Below are positions 33,122 through 33,247 of a stretch of DNA of 33,247 nucleotides, in pieces; the first letter of the stretch is position 1, and the number at the start of each line of letters is the position of its first letter. The position numbers were made by a program, and so were the translations under genes. Location of the stretch: NCBI GenBank assembly GCA_016937775.1, contig JAFGVX010000029.1, positions 1 to 33,247 on the forward strand, read 5' to 3'. Source of the stretch: Campylobacterales bacterium (GTDB lineage: Bacteria; Campylobacterota; Campylobacteria; Campylobacterales; Sulfurovaceae). The notes beneath the pieces are model-generated. The model made no database searches. It saw only the letters and a list, made by a program, of their open reading frames with translations, and was not told the origin of the DNA.

Positions 33122-33190
33122 TTAAAGAGATAGAAGCAGGAGAGATGTAGCTTTTTTGTAGAATGTTGTTTTTGTAATATAAGTTTTCAT
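33122..33190 (-). CDS. Leucine-rich leader peptide of leuA (attenuator leader, LeuL-like)
   Basis: A 22-codon ORF read from ATG at 33190-33188 to TAA at 33124-33122. It begins MKTYITK and ends ATSLLLLSL, so five of its last six residues are Leu, encoded CTC-CTG-CTT-CTA, then TCT, then CTT. AGGAGAG, almost perfect, lies five bases before the ATG. A sigma-70 promoter lies directly upstream and leuA begins 89 bases after the stop on the same strand. This is the arrangement of ribosome-mediated attenuators of leucine operons: scarcity of charged tRNA-Leu would stall the ribosome on the Leu run and change folding of the RNA before leuA. No strong terminator was seen, so the exact mechanism is open. 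Confidence 0.78.
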   Translation of the reverse strand: MKTYITKTTFYKKATSLLLLSL

Positions 33191-33200
33191 TATCTCTCCT
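33138..33200. repeat. Inverted repeat pairing the leader's ribosome site with its Leu codons
   Basis: AGGAGAGAT (33138-33146) and ATCTCTCCT (33192-33200) are perfect nine-base complements. In the minus-strand transcript the first copy is the leader's Shine-Dalgarno and the second covers TCT-CTC-CT of the Ser-Leu-Leu codons. A related TATCTCTT follows at 33133-33126. Confidence 0.6.
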
Positions 33201-33213
33201 CTTTTTTTGTTGC

Positions 33214-33242
33214 ATTATACACTATTTCTTTTTTTATTGCAA
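33214..33242 (-). promoter_or_regulatory. Promoter of the leader peptide and leuA
   Basis: On the minus strand TTGCAA (33242-33237), a 17-base spacer and TATAAT (33219-33214). The start would fall near 33207, leaving a very short leader before the ribosome site at 33200-33194. Confidence 0.65.
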
Positions 33243-33247
33243 GCAAT

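Overview
The window reads as a chromosomal segment of a free-living member of the Campylobacterota (formerly Epsilonproteobacteria), perhaps Sulfurimonas-like. The evidence is AT-rich DNA, short RecG and SerS proteins, the futalosine-route menaquinone enzyme MqnC, a metal-dependent (Cys-type) KdsA, the kdsA/ribH/nusB neighbourhood, and promoters with a clear TATAAT but a weak -35. No insertion sequence, phage gene, CRISPR array or rRNA was found. Assignments come from reading motifs; no database search was run.

Layout. 1-3436 (+): a tightly packed translation/cofactor/DNA operon, end of an upstream gene (probably rbfA)-rimP-ribD-ubiE/menG-xseA, meeting serS (-) tail to tail. 4884-5783 (+): a lone sulfotransferase. 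5836-8394 (-): a membrane-protein operon DUF2157-DUF4401-GDYXXLXY in which BOTH large genes carry one in-frame stop codon (TAG at 7660-7662, TAA at 6752-6754) while the frame is otherwise open. 8452-10202 (-): a YaiI/YqxD-type protein and an RhlE-type DEAD-box helicase. 10427-10795 (-): a small secreted protein; then tRNA-Met(CAT) (-). 11207-13121 (+): groES-groEL with a near-consensus promoter and a terminator. 13197-18298 (-): recG, an M16-like protein lacking its zinc motif, mqnC, nusB and ribH. 18444-18950 (+): a Cys-rich Sel1-type lipoprotein lying between ribH and kdsA. 18984-21495 (-): kdsA, a DMT-family transporter and a DUF3108 protein. 21582-25931 (+): an MscS channel, then a two-gene TAXI-type TRAP transporter. 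26180-30783 (+): ETF:quinone oxidoreductase, a single-chain EtfB-EtfA fusion, and malate dehydrogenase. 30813-33247 (-): leuA and a DUF502 protein, preceded by a leucine-rich leader peptide with its own promoter.

How the genes work together. MqnC and MenG belong to menaquinone synthesis, and the ETF/ETF-QO pair would deliver electrons to that quinone. RibD and RibH make flavin for those flavoproteins. The TRAP importer upstream of the ETF-malate dehydrogenase group suggests organic-acid use, but this is inference.

Best leads: (1) a short, previously easy-to-miss leucine leader ORF (33190-33122, -) that looks like an attenuator for leuA, with its Shine-Dalgarno complementary to its own Leu codons; (2) the two nonsense codons in one otherwise intact membrane operon; (3) a fused EtfBA with bifurcation-type motifs next to ETF-QO, resembling a FixABCX/EtfABCX system condensed into two polypeptides.
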